A stretch of DNA of 64,000 bases from 12-FULL-44-12b sp964348525 (lineage in GTDB: Bacteria; Patescibacteriota; Minisyncoccia; Phycocordibacterales; Zambryskibacteraceae). The translations under genes and the position numbers were made by a program. Within the stretch, counting starts at the first letter, position 1, and each line of letters begins with the position of its first letter. The notes beneath the pieces were generated by a model. The model did no database searches, had not been told where the DNA came from, and saw only the letters and a program-made list of their open reading frames with translations. Where the stretch lies: NCBI GenBank assembly GCA_964348525.1, contig CAYGCY010000003.1:7048-71047 (forward strand). The letters are read 5' to 3'. Below, piece by piece: positions 1 to 7,492 of the stretch.

Positions 1-35
1 GTATATTCGACTACGTCTTTTTCATCCTGTCCCAT
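1..35 (-). CDS. partial gene, N-terminus only
   Basis: Reading leftwards from an ATG at 35-33, an open frame runs off the window edge and encodes only 11 residues (MGQDEKDVVEY), too few to identify. The support is positional: a perfect palindrome ends 7 nt before this ATG, just as the sister palindrome at 63241-63272 precedes the ATG at 63282. In both places the coding start reads ATGGG. The gene would diverge from nusA. Confidence 0.35.
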   Translation of the reverse strand, partial: MGQDEKDVVEY

Positions 36-41
36 ATTTGT

Positions 42-73
42 ACACTCCACTTTACTTAAGTAAAGTGGAGTGT
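42..73. promoter_or_regulatory. 32-bp perfect palindrome, candidate operator or 5' UTR hairpin
   Basis: The arms ACACTCCACTTTACTT and AAGTAAAGTGGAGTGT are exact reverse complements. No T-run follows on either strand, so a simple terminator reading is weak. A near-identical copy lies at 63241-63272. Both are 7-10 nt upstream of a start codon, which suggests a regulator-binding site or an mRNA 5' hairpin. Confidence 0.5.
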
Positions 74-173
74 CAATTATAAAACAGCTAGGTTGAAATC
101 AGGTGTTGGAATCAAACTAGATCGGGCCAAAAATAGACCGGTATTTAATCTGACATGTGCTCACACGAATTAG

Positions 174-242
174 TTGACAAAATAGTGCGCAGGTGTATAA
201 TAGTTACATTATTAGAGAGCGGTTCGCCCGAAAGGGCGGGCC
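174..242 (+). promoter_or_regulatory. nusA promoter and 5' UTR hairpin
   Basis: The -35 box TTGACA (174-179) and -10 box TATAAT (196-201) are separated by 16 bp. Downstream, 221-229 pairs with 234-242 around a GAAA tetraloop. A second small hairpin, TTCTT-CGT-AAGAA, follows before the ATG at 270. This is one of the strongest vegetative promoters in the window. Confidence 0.75.
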
Positions 243-269
243 GTTCTTCGTAAGAAAAGCAATAAAAAT

Positions 270-1481
270 ATGTTTGATCTAAAAGTCATCAATTCAGTAT
301 TAGGAGAACTCGAGGAAACTCGAGGGATTCCTCGAGAGAGAGTTTATGAAGCAATAGAGGCCGCCCTTGCTACTGCTTATAGAAAAGAATTCGGAAAGCG
401 TGGCCAAATAGTACGCGCCAAATTCGACGTGGCTACTGGAAAGGTAGATTTTTTTCAGGTGAAAACTATTGTTGATGACTCAAGAGTGGTAATGACAGAA
501 GAAGAGCTAAAAGAGATTCGCGAAAACGACCCAGAGTCTATAAAGCTTCTTTTCAATAATGAGGCTCACATTCTTTTGGAAGATGCCCGTCTTATAAAAA
601 AGGATTCCGAGGTAGATGGTGAGATAGTCTTCCCCCTTGAAGCAAAAGCTGATTTCGGAAGAATCGCTTCTCAAACCGCCAAGCAGGTAATAATGCAGAA
701 AATTCGCGAAGCCGAAAAAACATCTGTGGTTGGCGAGTTTGGCAAAAGAGAAGGTCAGATTATTACTGGATCCGTGCAAAGAATAGAGAGAGGAAATATA
801 TTCGTAGACTTAGGACGAGCAACAGGCTTGCTTTCATACGATGAAAGAATCCCGGGAGAGCATTTCACTCAAGGAGAGAGGGTTCGCGCTTATCTTTACA
901 AAGTAGAGGAGTCGCCTCGCGGAGTATTTTTAAGATTGTCTCGCGCTCATCCAAAATTTGTAGAAGAATTATTCAAACTAGAGTCTCCAGAAGTATCGTC
1001 CGGCACTGTACAAATAAAATCTGTTGCAAGAGAAGCCGGTTCTCGTACAAAAATAGCGGTGTTTTCTGATGATACACACATAGACCCAGTGGGGTCTTTG
1101 GTAGGACAGCGTGGTGTGCGTGTTTCTACTGTTATGTCAGAGCTCGGTGGTGAAAAGATAGATATTATAGAGTGGTCGGCAGACCCTAAGACATTCATAG
1201 AGGATTCCCTATCACCCGCAAAAGTGATGAGCGTAGATATAGATGAACCAAACCAGCAAGCAGTAGTAGAGGTCTCTGAAGATCAGCAGTCTCTAGCGAT
1301 AGGACGTGGTGGACAAAATGTAAGATTGGCCGCAAAACTAACTGGCTGGAAAATAGACATCAAGTCTATGAGAGGCGTTGAGCTAGCACACGCTGAGAGT
1401 GGTGATAAAAAATCAGATATCGTAGTAAAAGAAGCAGAACCTGCAGATGTTTCTTCTGAAGATACAAAATTTGAAGCATAA
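270..1481 (+). CDS. nusA: transcription termination/antitermination factor NusA
   Basis: NusA binds RNA polymerase and nascent RNA and modulates pausing, termination and antitermination. The 403 residues show the N-terminal polymerase-binding domain (about 1-130), an S1 domain (about 155-225, with GSVQRIERGNIFVDLGRATG) and two KH domains (SLVGQRGVRV and LAIGRGGQNVRLA). The C-terminal acidic repeats of E. coli NusA are absent, as in many bacteria, and the protein ends in a short charged tail. A consensus promoter and a structured leader lie upstream. No Shine-Dalgarno sequence is seen before the ATG. ppa follows after 37 nt and may be co-transcribed. Confidence 0.95.
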   Translation: MFDLKVINSVLGELEETRGIPRERVYEAIEAALATAYRKEFGKRGQIVRAKFDVATGKVDFFQVKTIVDDSRVVMTEEELKEIRENDPESIKLLFNNEAHILLEDARLIKKDSEVDGEIVFPLEAKADFGRIASQTAKQVIMQKIREAEKTSVVGEFGKREGQIITGSVQRIERGNIFVDLGRATGLLSYDERIPGEHFTQGERVRAYLYKVEESPRGVFLRLSRAHPKFVEELFKLESPEVSSGTVQIKSVAREAGSRTKIAVFSDDTHIDPVGSLVGQRGVRVSTVMSELGGEKIDIIEWSADPKTFIEDSLSPAKVMSVDIDEPNQQAVVEVSEDQQSLAIGRGGQNVRLAAKLTGWKIDIKSMRGVELAHAESGDKKSDIVVKEAEPADVSSEDTKFEA

Positions 1482-1518
1482 TTCATTATTAAAATATTAT
1501 TAGATAACTTCTAACGAG

Positions 1519-2043
1519 ATGAATCTTTGGCATGAAATAGAACCAGGGGAGAAAGATGCAATAAATGTAATCGTAGAAATTCCTAAAGGTTCAAAAAATA
1601 AATACGAAATAGACAAAAAAACAGGCCTTATTGCGCTAGACCGCGTAATGCATACTGGGCAAGATTACCCTTTTGATTATGGTTTTGTGCCTAGAACACT
1701 TTGGCATGATGGTGACCCTGTGGATGTGGTTATTATCTCCACTTATGCTTTTGCACCTGGGGTTTTGGTAAAAGTAAGGCCTGTCGGCGTTATGAATGTG
1801 CTAGATAGTGGAGAAGGAGATGACAAGCTTATTGCTGTTCCAAAGGAGGACCCTCGTTTTGAACATATCCTAGACATAGGAGATGTAAACAAACACACCC
1901 TAAAAGAGATAAGGCACTTTTTCGAAACCTACAAAGAATTGCAGGGCAAAAAGGTGGTAGTACACGGCAACAAGCACAAGGCTGAGGCTGAAAGTATATT
2001 TGAAGAGGGAGTAAAGGCTTATTTAGAAAAGTACTCAAAATAA
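1519..2043 (+). CDS. ppa: inorganic pyrophosphatase
   Basis: This cytoplasmic enzyme hydrolyses pyrophosphate to orthophosphate, pulling nucleotide polymerisation and tRNA charging forward. The 174-residue length is typical of the family I bacterial enzyme. The family signature is visible as DGDPVDV, preceded by the active-site segment DYGFVPRTLWH and the N-terminal EIPKGSKNKYE. The gene lies 37 nt behind nusA on the same strand. The ATG has no clear Shine-Dalgarno sequence. Confidence 0.95.
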   Translation: MNLWHEIEPGEKDAINVIVEIPKGSKNKYEIDKKTGLIALDRVMHTGQDYPFDYGFVPRTLWHDGDPVDVVIISTYAFAPGVLVKVRPVGVMNVLDSGEGDDKLIAVPKEDPRFEHILDIGDVNKHTLKEIRHFFETYKELQGKKVVVHGNKHKAEAESIFEEGVKAYLEKYSK

Positions 2044-2098
2044 GATATATAATGGTGTAGTTAATCGGGGGCGCTTTATTAAAAAATAATTTAACAAA

Positions 2099-2332
2099 AT
2101 GAAAGGACAAAAGGGTTCTACAAACACAACATTAGCAGTCATAGTGGTTTTAATTATAGTGCTACTCGGTATCTGGTATTGGACAAAAGGCACAAAAACG
2201 ACCACGCCAGCAGATAATTCTGCCTCAGCCACACTAAGCGAAACCGCTGCCTTGGAAGGCGACCTAAACGCTACGGACGTATCAGTACAAAGTGATATAA
2301 AAGACATAGATACAGCCACAAAAGGCTACTAA
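2099..2332 (+). CDS. small single-helix membrane protein, paralogue of the 3200 gene
   Basis: This is a 77-residue protein of unknown function. A short polar N-terminus is followed by a transmembrane helix (about residues 9-28) and an extracytoplasmic tail ending in a DLNATDVSVQSDIKDID segment. The protein at 3200-3457 has the same architecture and a closely matching tail (DLSATDVSVTDDLNAID), so the two are paralogues flanking one gene. A TATAAT at 2048-2053 implies a leader of about 40 nt containing TTATT-AAA-AATAA, resembling the nusA and HU leaders. A 40-bp palindrome follows the stop. A surface or secretion accessory role is conceivable but unproven. Confidence 0.8.
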   Translation: MKGQKGSTNTTLAVIVVLIIVLLGIWYWTKGTKTTTPADNSASATLSETAALEGDLNATDVSVQSDIKDIDTATKGY

Positions 2333-2344
2333 TTAAGATTGCGG

Positions 2345-2384
2345 GAACATAAAAACCACGCACTAGTGCGTGGTTTTTATGTTC
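2345..2384. terminator. 40-bp perfect palindrome, bidirectional terminator
   Basis: Two 20-nt arms (2345-2364 and 2365-2384) are exact complements with no spacer. Each strand ends its GC core with a TTTTT run. It separates the small membrane protein gene from the exported coiled-coil gene, and a TATAAT at 2389-2394 directly abuts it. Confidence 0.75.
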
Positions 2385-2449
2385 GGAGTATAATATTTTG
2401 TACCAACCCGCATCTGGCTTGGCTTTATAAGAAGATAATAATAAATAAA

Positions 2450-3193
2450 ATGAAAAGAATAGCACTATTAGTAGCACTCGCCTTATCGCTTTCTGCATCA
2501 ACTATAGTTTTTGCTGAAGACACAAATACTGTTACATCAGAATCGGTAAAAAAGACTTTAGAGAATGCGCGAGAAGCAACGAAAACCAAATTGGAGGCCA
2601 TTAGAGAAGAACAGAAACAACGAGCGGAAATTTTGAGAGAGGAACAAAAACAGCAAGTCGAGACATTGATGGAAGCAAATAAAAAAGAGCTCGAAGCACT
2701 AAAAGAGGAAAGGAAAATTGAATTTAAAAAGATAAAAGAAGAGCAGAAGACAGAACAAAGAAAGAAAATAGAAGAAAGACTCGTTCAGAAGATAGAAAAT
2801 ACCATAAAACGCCTAAATCAGAATGTAGAGAATCTCGAAAAAATAGCATCAAGACTAGACGCTAGAGTTGTCGTCTTGAAAAAAGACGGTAAAGACACAG
2901 TTGCAGTGGAAACGGCACTGGCTAGCGCAAGAGATCACATAAAAATGGCAAAAGATGGCATCGCCAAATTGCCGGCTTTAAGGACAGATGGAGCTCAAGC
3001 AGAAAAATTATCTGAGGGCTTTGAAGGCTTAAAATTAGCTCTGAAGGAGATAGAAATCCACCTGAAAAATGCCAAGCTTGCACTGTCTAGTGCAATAGGC
3101 GCAGCAAAAGGACTTGGACCAGTAGCGACTCCTGCAAGCAGTACAGCTACTACCACTACAGCCACCAGCACAGCCACCACGACAACTCCTTAA
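2450..3193 (+). CDS. exported coiled-coil protein
   Basis: This 247-residue protein of unknown function has a clear signal peptide (MKRIALLVALALSLSAS...VFA), a long Glu/Lys-rich coiled coil (about 30-190) with tandem REEQKQ-type heptads, and a Thr/Ser/Ala-rich C-terminal tail (about 225-247). The start was set at ATG 2450 because the longer frame from 2339 reads through a palindromic terminator and lacks the signal peptide at its N-terminus. It lies between two paralogous one-helix proteins. Similar exported coiled-coil proteins are common in Parcubacteria. A periplasmic or envelope spacer role is only a guess. Confidence 0.8.
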   Translation: MKRIALLVALALSLSASTIVFAEDTNTVTSESVKKTLENAREATKTKLEAIREEQKQRAEILREEQKQQVETLMEANKKELEALKEERKIEFKKIKEEQKTEQRKKIEERLVQKIENTIKRLNQNVENLEKIASRLDARVVVLKKDGKDTVAVETALASARDHIKMAKDGIAKLPALRTDGAQAEKLSEGFEGLKLALKEIEIHLKNAKLALSSAIGAAKGLGPVATPASSTATTTTATSTATTTTP

Positions 3194-3199
3194 AAATTA

Positions 3200-3457
3200 A
3201 TGTATACACCTAATTACAACAACGCCATGATGCAAAACGAACCACAAGAAGGGGGCTCAATGGGTTCTCTCATTGGGATAATCCTCATAATAGCAATCAT
3301 TGTTCTCGGAGGTATATACTTCTGGGGCAAAAACTCAGCCGTCTCCCCCGCAGATCAAAACGCGACTATAGAAAATATTGAAGAGGATCTAAGTGCTACA
3401 GATGTATCAGTAACAGACGACCTAAACGCAATAGACGCAGACTTGCAGGGAAACTAA
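3200..3457 (+). CDS. small single-helix membrane protein, paralogue of the 2099 gene
   Basis: This 85-residue protein of unknown function starts 6 nt after the preceding stop. An N-terminal hydrophilic stretch rich in Asn and Gln is followed by a Gly/Ile-rich transmembrane helix (about 22-43) and a short acidic tail with DLSATDVSVTDDLNAID. The same helix-plus-tail arrangement occurs in the 2099-2332 product. The conserved tail motif, not the helix, is the likely functional part. The nearest downstream feature is a large foldback element. Confidence 0.8.
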   Translation: MYTPNYNNAMMQNEPQEGGSMGSLIGIILIIAIIVLGGIYFWGKNSAVSPADQNATIENIEEDLSATDVSVTDDLNAIDADLQGN

Positions 3458-3471
3458 ATCGCTCAGTCTTT

Positions 3472-3654
3472 AGTGTTTTGGAATCAACTACCACTCGAGT
3501 GCAAATCTTGAAATCAGAAAGTTTCATCCACGAAAAATATCAAAACTTCCTAAAACTCCTACCATACGGTAGGAGTTTTAGTGTTTAGACACTTGCTATT
3601 TTTCTATTTCACAAATTCTGATTTCAAGATACTCTCGCGAGCTTCCAAGACACC
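3472..3654. repeat. rod-like foldback element, copy A
   Basis: Nested inverted repeats pair across the gap: an outer imperfect stem (3472-3483 with 3643-3654), a perfect 14-bp stem (3505-3518 with 3617-3630), a 7-bp stem (3533-3539 with 3597-3603) and an apical terminator-like hairpin (3552-3563 with 3568-3579). Copy B at 6499-6669 has the same order of stems with different stem sequences. The unpaired segments CCACTCG, CTCGYGAG and TTTTTCTATTTC are conserved between them. No gene is seen between 3458 and 3730. Confidence 0.65.
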
Positions 3655-3730
3655 AAAAACTTCACTGAAAAGAGTGCTTTTATTTGCTTATTTGCAAAAA
3701 CTTTATTACTAAAGTATTCTCTTTTCACAA

Positions 3731-4747
3731 ATGTCAAAAACTTATAAAAAAATAGACGTTACAAAAGACGGGGCGAGGGTAAAACTGTCCGCAGTTATTG
3801 ACTGGAAAATTTTGGAGGCAAAAGCAGAGCTGGCTCTTCAAGACATGCTAAAAACAGCGGAGCTCCCAGGCTTTAGGAAAGGCAAGGTACCGAAAGATAT
3901 GTTTATAGAAAAAGTGGGAGAACTCACCATTCTTGAAGAGGGCGCAGAAAAAGCTATTGCAGATGCCTATCCAGAAATGATTGCTGACAAAAAATTTATG
4001 CCCGTCTCGAGACCAACAATTAAAATTACAAAAATCGCACCGAAAAATGACTTGGAATTTGAAATAGAAGTAGAAACTATGCCGGATATAACACTTCCAG
4101 ACTACAAAAAAATTGCGGGTGAAACAGAGGAAGAAAAAGCGGACGACACTGTAAAAGACGAAGAGGTTGATACTGTTTTACATAATCTACAGCATCAAAT
4201 AATGCATTCCGACAATGAGAAAGAAGAACACCCAGAAATAAATGATGAGTTTGCCAAAAAGGTTGGTAATTTTGAAAATCTGGAGATTCTCAAAAAAAAT
4301 ATTCGTGAAAACATAAAAATGGAAAAGCAGTTACGCGTAAAAGACAAGCGCAGGTCTCAAATCGCTGAAAAACTTATAAACGAAACTGTGGGTGAAATAC
4401 CATCTATTCTCGTAGATGACGAGTCGCGCTCTCTTGTTGAAAGATTGAAATTTGATTTAGGAAACGCCGGAGTAAAGTGGGATGAATATTTAAGAAATGC
4501 CAAGAAAACAGAAGAAGATGTGTTAAAAGAGGCACGCCCTGATGCAGAAAAAAGAGTAAAACTAGAAATAGTGATAGCCAAAATTGCTCGTGCAGAAAAA
4601 CTGGAACCCAATGCGGAAGAAGTAAAAACTGAAGTAGAAAAAATAATGAAAGTTCACACGGGCGCCGATCCAATACGCGCTGAAGAATATGTCAGAAATG
4701 TCTTTATCAATAGGTTGGTTTTTGATTTTCTAGAAAATATTAAATAA
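3731..4747 (+). CDS. tig: trigger factor lacking the PPIase domain
   Basis: Trigger factor is the ribosome-bound chaperone that shields nascent chains. The N-terminal ribosome-binding domain is intact, with the signature GFRKGKVP at residues 47-54. The chain then passes from PDITLPDYK (about 120) through an acidic linker straight into the helical C-terminal chaperone domain. The FKBP-like prolyl isomerase domain that normally sits between them is missing, which explains 338 residues against about 430 in the usual family. The gene stands alone and has no Shine-Dalgarno sequence. A hairpin ends the transcript. Confidence 0.9.
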   Translation: MSKTYKKIDVTKDGARVKLSAVIDWKILEAKAELALQDMLKTAELPGFRKGKVPKDMFIEKVGELTILEEGAEKAIADAYPEMIADKKFMPVSRPTIKITKIAPKNDLEFEIEVETMPDITLPDYKKIAGETEEEKADDTVKDEEVDTVLHNLQHQIMHSDNEKEEHPEINDEFAKKVGNFENLEILKKNIRENIKMEKQLRVKDKRRSQIAEKLINETVGEIPSILVDDESRSLVERLKFDLGNAGVKWDEYLRNAKKTEEDVLKEARPDAEKRVKLEIVIAKIARAEKLEPNAEEVKTEVEKIMKVHTGADPIRAEEYVRNVFINRLVFDFLENIK

Positions 4748-4752
4748 AAACA

Positions 4753-4774
4753 AACCCGCGCTTATGCGCGGGTT
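4753..4774. terminator. terminator between tig and the ACP gene
   Basis: The stem AACCCGCGC (4753-4761) pairs with GCGCGGGTT (4766-4774) around a TTAT loop. The T-rich side lies on the minus strand, so it best serves the converging acyl carrier protein gene, but it can also stop tig transcripts. Confidence 0.75.
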
Positions 4775-4780
4775 GTGGAC

Positions 4781-5065
4781 TCATCCCCATCTCTCGAGGG
4801 TATCAGCCGTCCTCCGTGCCCTCATGTCCATTACGTTGTATGTATCAACGTAATCAACAATCTTGTGCACGGTAGTAAGCTTCTCGGCATCGACATCAGG
4901 AATTTCAATGTCGAATTCTGCCTCAAGCCCCATGACAACTTGAACGATGTCTAGGCTGTCTGCCTCTATCTCATCACCGAAACGGTTGTCTTGGCCAATC
5001 TTGTCCCTTTCGATATCTAGCTCACGCTCTAGTACATCAAGAACTCTGCTCAGCGTATCAGGCAC
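4781..5065 (-). CDS. acpP: acyl carrier protein
   Basis: This is a 94-residue ACP, a four-helix carrier whose phosphopantetheine arm holds acyl groups. The attachment serine is S37 in the context EADSLDIVQVV, and the acidic helix after it (EAEFDIEIPD) is typical. The start is GTG with a strong upstream AGGGGG, which is unusual here because most genes lack a Shine-Dalgarno sequence. Its base composition is also richer in G+C than its neighbours. A plausible promoter, TTGACT-18 bp-TAATGG, lies at 5128-5099 on the minus strand. No fatty acid synthesis genes are in the window, so its partner enzyme is unknown. Confidence 0.9.
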   Translation of the reverse strand: MPDTLSRVLDVLERELDIERDKIGQDNRFGDEIEADSLDIVQVVMGLEAEFDIEIPDVDAEKLTTVHKIVDYVDTYNVMDMRARRTADTLERWG

Positions 5066-5134
5066 ATATCCCCCTTTTGGTTTTCAGTGGTCTGCGGGCC
5101 ATTAAACGCGCTTATAAAAATAAGTCAATTTGAT

Positions 5135-5833
5135 TTAAATAAGAAACATTGAAGAAACAACAACCGCTGCAGTTTCTGCGCGCAATACTCCCCCACCAAG
5201 TGAGGCAATGTGTGCACCATTTTTCTTTGCAAAAAATACTTCTTGGTCGGTGAAACCGCCTTCAGGGCCCACTATTAGACAAACGGGAGACTCCTCCGCT
5301 CGTGTTTCGTAAGAAATTTCATCCCCTTTCGGGTGAAACAAAAAAATTTCTGAATCTTTATTTTCTATAAATATTTCCTCAAAAGTTACCGGCTCACGTA
5401 CGGTGGGCACACTTGCTCTTTGGGACTGCTCTGTCGCTTCTTTTACAATAGCTAGTGCCCTTTCTCTATTAAATCCTTTTTTTTCTGACCTGTCGGCTAC
5501 AAACGGCAGAAATCTCGAAACACCTAGCTCAGTACCCTTTTGCAAAATCCACTCAATGTTATTTTTCTTGATTAGAGCAAATGCCAGAGTTACTTCCCTT
5601 CTTGGCAGTGTAGAGCTTTTTACTGACTTTAGTATGTCGCAGTGAATCCCCTTGCCATCTATGTGTGTAATGAATACCGTGTATTCACGCCCAGAGCCGT
5701 CCAGAAGTACTATTTGCCCACCCACGGTCATACGCAAAACATTCCTTATTTGGTGAATAATCTCCTTGTCTCGGATTATTATTTGTTTGGCTTGAGATAG
5801 AGAGTCTGAAACAAAAAATCTGTGGTAACGCAT
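5135..5833 (-). CDS. rsmE: 16S rRNA m3U1498 methyltransferase RsmE
   Basis: RsmE is a SPOUT-fold enzyme that methylates U1498 of 16S rRNA in the assembled 30S subunit. The 232 residues contain an N-terminal PUA-like part (MRYHRFFV...) and a SPOUT domain with the family motifs QKGTELGV, EATEQSQRA, VGPEGGFT and the knot segment LGGGVLRAETA near the C-terminus. The gene is divergent from clpP. The 70 bp between them holds an AGCTT-iterated repeat that overlaps the clpP promoter. Confidence 0.93.
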   Translation of the reverse strand: MRYHRFFVSDSLSQAKQIIIRDKEIIHQIRNVLRMTVGGQIVLLDGSGREYTVFITHIDGKGIHCDILKSVKSSTLPRREVTLAFALIKKNNIEWILQKGTELGVSRFLPFVADRSEKKGFNRERALAIVKEATEQSQRASVPTVREPVTFEEIFIENKDSEIFLFHPKGDEISYETRAEESPVCLIVGPEGGFTDQEVFFAKKNGAHIASLGGGVLRAETAAVVVSSMFLI

Positions 5834-5838
5834 ATGGG

Positions 5839-5876
5839 AAGCTTAAAGCTTTGGGCTTAAAGCTTCAAGCTTGAAG
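5839..5876. repeat. degenerate AGCTT-iterated repeat, copy 1
   Basis: AAGCTT or AGCTT occurs every 7-11 nt through this stretch, giving several overlapping short palindromes. Similar stretches occur at 15499-15530, 56107-56139 and 60689-60720. The last 6 bp form the -35 box proposed for clpP. Confidence 0.55.
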
Positions 5877-5899
5877 ATAGTAAAAATTTTATATAGGAT
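5871..5899 (+). promoter_or_regulatory. clpP promoter, predicted leaderless transcript
   Basis: TTGAAG (5871-5876) and TAGGAT (5894-5899) are 17 bp apart. The ATG begins after 6 nt, where transcription itself would be expected to start. This implies a clpP mRNA with no 5' UTR. Confidence 0.6.
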
Positions 5900-5905
5900 A
5901 CTGCC

Positions 5906-6490
5906 ATGCTTATACCAACCGTCATTGAGAAGGTGCCTCAAGGAGAGCGCGCCTACGATATTTATTCACGACTTTTAAAAGAAAGAATTATTTTTCTTGG
6001 TGGCCCAATAGACGACCATGTTGCCAATCTTATAATTGCCCAATTATTGTTTTTGGAATCAGAAGATCCTAAAAAAGATATTTCTCTATACATAAATTCT
6101 CCTGGAGGCTCTGTAACAGCGGGGCTCGCTATTTTAGACACAATGAATCACATAAAACCAAACGTATCTACGGTGGCAGTTGGTATTGCAGCATCAATGG
6201 GAGCAATAATTTTATCAGCTGGAGCAAAAGGAAAAAGATTTGCTTTAACAAATGCGGAAATAATGATTCATCAACCTCTTGGTGGGGCAGAAGGACAAGC
6301 GTCAGATATTGAAATAAGCGCAAAGCGCATTGTGAAAAATCGAGAGACAATGAATAAAATCCTTTCAAAAAATACTGGCCAGCCTCTATCAAAAATAGAA
6401 AAAGATGTAGATAGGGATTTCTTTATGGATGCCGAGGAAGGGGTTAAATACGGAATAATAGACAAGGTTTTTTCTGGTAAAAACAAATAA
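5906..6490 (+). CDS. clpP: ATP-dependent Clp protease proteolytic subunit
   Basis: ClpP forms the tetradecameric serine protease chamber fed by Clp ATPases. The 194-residue length is normal. The catalytic triad is complete: S97 in GIAASMGA, H122 in MIHQPLGG and D171 in DVDRDFFM. The oligomerisation and substrate-binding segment YINSPGGSV is also present. No clpX lies next to it, unlike in many bacteria. The start codon is 6 nt after a -10 box and has no Shine-Dalgarno sequence. Confidence 0.96.
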   Translation: MLIPTVIEKVPQGERAYDIYSRLLKERIIFLGGPIDDHVANLIIAQLLFLESEDPKKDISLYINSPGGSVTAGLAILDTMNHIKPNVSTVAVGIAASMGAIILSAGAKGKRFALTNAEIMIHQPLGGAEGQASDIEISAKRIVKNRETMNKILSKNTGQPLSKIEKDVDRDFFMDAEEGVKYGIIDKVFSGKNK

Positions 6491-6498
6491 AGTCGCTC

Positions 6499-6669
6499 GG
6501 TTTTGCTATTTCAGACCCAACCGCCACTCGTCTTAAAATTTCAAAATAGTTAAGTTCAATGACGAAAAACACCAGAACTCGCCGTATACTCGGCTCAGAC
6601 AGCTGGTGTTTTTCTATTTCCCTAAAACTATTTTGAAATATCCTCGTGAGTGTCTGAAATAGCAAAACC
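6499..6669. repeat. rod-like foldback element, copy B
   Basis: This has the same nested arrangement as copy A. An 18-bp perfect outer stem (6499-6516 with 6652-6669) encloses a 14-bp stem (6538-6551 with 6626-6639), an 11-bp stem (6565-6575 with 6603-6613) and an apical GCCG/CGGC. Conserved unpaired parts are CCACTCG (6524-6530), TTTTTCTATTTC (6609-6620) and CTCGTGAG (6643-6650). The central part can act as the clpP terminator. Confidence 0.7.
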
Positions 6670-6695
6670 TCGCTCTAAATACAAAACTAAAAAGA

Positions 6696-6725
6696 AAAAC
6701 GGACACTCCTGAAGGAGCGTCCGTT
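6696..6725 (-). terminator. terminator of the minus-strand unknown gene
   Basis: AAACGGAC-A-CTCC pairs with GGAG-C-GTCCGTTT around a TGAA loop. On the minus strand it is followed by a T-rich tract. A second hairpin with an 8-bp stem (6736-6754) lies between it and the gene. Confidence 0.7.
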
Positions 6726-6763
6726 TGCAAAATATCATCGGCCTACGGCCGATGACAAAAGGC

Positions 6764-7411
6764 CTATTGCGAGAAAACGCGGCTGTTAGCAGCCCAAACC
6801 AATGGATCGTTGAGTGAGTGCGCGTACACGTCCCAGCAATTGTAGCCATTATTCCAGCGCACACTGACGACACACAGCTCACCTTTGGTATTACGAACTT
6901 TGAATATGTTCATATGGCCATTGGTAAGAAGGGCAACACCTTTGCTCTGTGGTCCCCTAGATTGCTTTCGCATGAGGGCGAAGATTTGGGAGAGCTTTAC
7001 TTCTGTGCTGTTGCCAAGCTCGTTGAAGAGCCTGTCAGCTCGAGAGCTTTCCTCGAGCCTATGACACTTGAGTTCGGCCTTCGGGGCTTCATCCTCCACG
7101 AGGTTATTAAACAATATGAAGAAGTCTACCGGGATGTAGCCAATCTTGACGATGGCGAAGTTGTTTGTGTCCAGCTTGAAGTTGTCGGAGACGACGAACT
7201 TCGGCTGAGCATCCAGCTTCACAACACCAAGGTGGGCAAGAATACGCTTCGTCACAACCTCTGCTTCGCCACGAGCAAGCTGGGGAATAGTCCGGAGGAC
7301 ATTCTTCCTTGCACAGAGAACATCAATATCAACTGGTTCCACCCCTTCTTTCGCGAGTGCTATCGCGAGTTGCGCCATCAAAGTGGCGCTGAAATCAGAC
7401 GGCTTAGCCAT
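6764..7411 (-). CDS. unknown protein with higher G+C and a Shine-Dalgarno start
   Basis: This 215-residue soluble protein matches no family I recognise. The start was placed at ATG 7411 (MAKPSDFSATL...) because a GAGGA lies about 9 nt upstream; a TTG three codons earlier is less likely. The first half is helical and mixed charge. The last 60 residues look beta-rich, with repeated aromatics (VSVRWNNGYNCWDVYAHSL). A promoter TTGACT-17-CATTAT lies upstream on the minus strand, back to back with the rny promoter. Codon use is visibly richer in G+C than clpP or rny, as in the 16.6-19.4 kb operon, so horizontal transfer is plausible. Confidence 0.75.
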   Translation of the reverse strand: MAKPSDFSATLMAQLAIALAKEGVEPVDIDVLCARKNVLRTIPQLARGEAEVVTKRILAHLGVVKLDAQPKFVVSDNFKLDTNNFAIVKIGYIPVDFFILFNNLVEDEAPKAELKCHRLEESSRADRLFNELGNSTEVKLSQIFALMRKQSRGPQSKGVALLTNGHMNIFKVRNTKGELCVVSVRWNNGYNCWDVYAHSLNDPLVWAANSRVFSQ

Positions 7412-7492
7412 AGCTAGCAATCCTCAGCAATGACGCACGAAATGCGGGGCATTTGCCCACCTCTCATGAATCTTTAAAAGAACAGCTTTTGC

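Noticed and set aside
3472..3654. CRISPR array or transposon ends
   Set aside because: The repeats are inverted and nested, not direct with unique spacers. No transposase or cas gene is present anywhere in the window.
6818..7417. 199-codon ORF on the plus strand
   Set aside because: It is antisense to the better supported 6764-7411 gene, which has a promoter, a Shine-Dalgarno sequence and a terminator. Its protein shows no family features.
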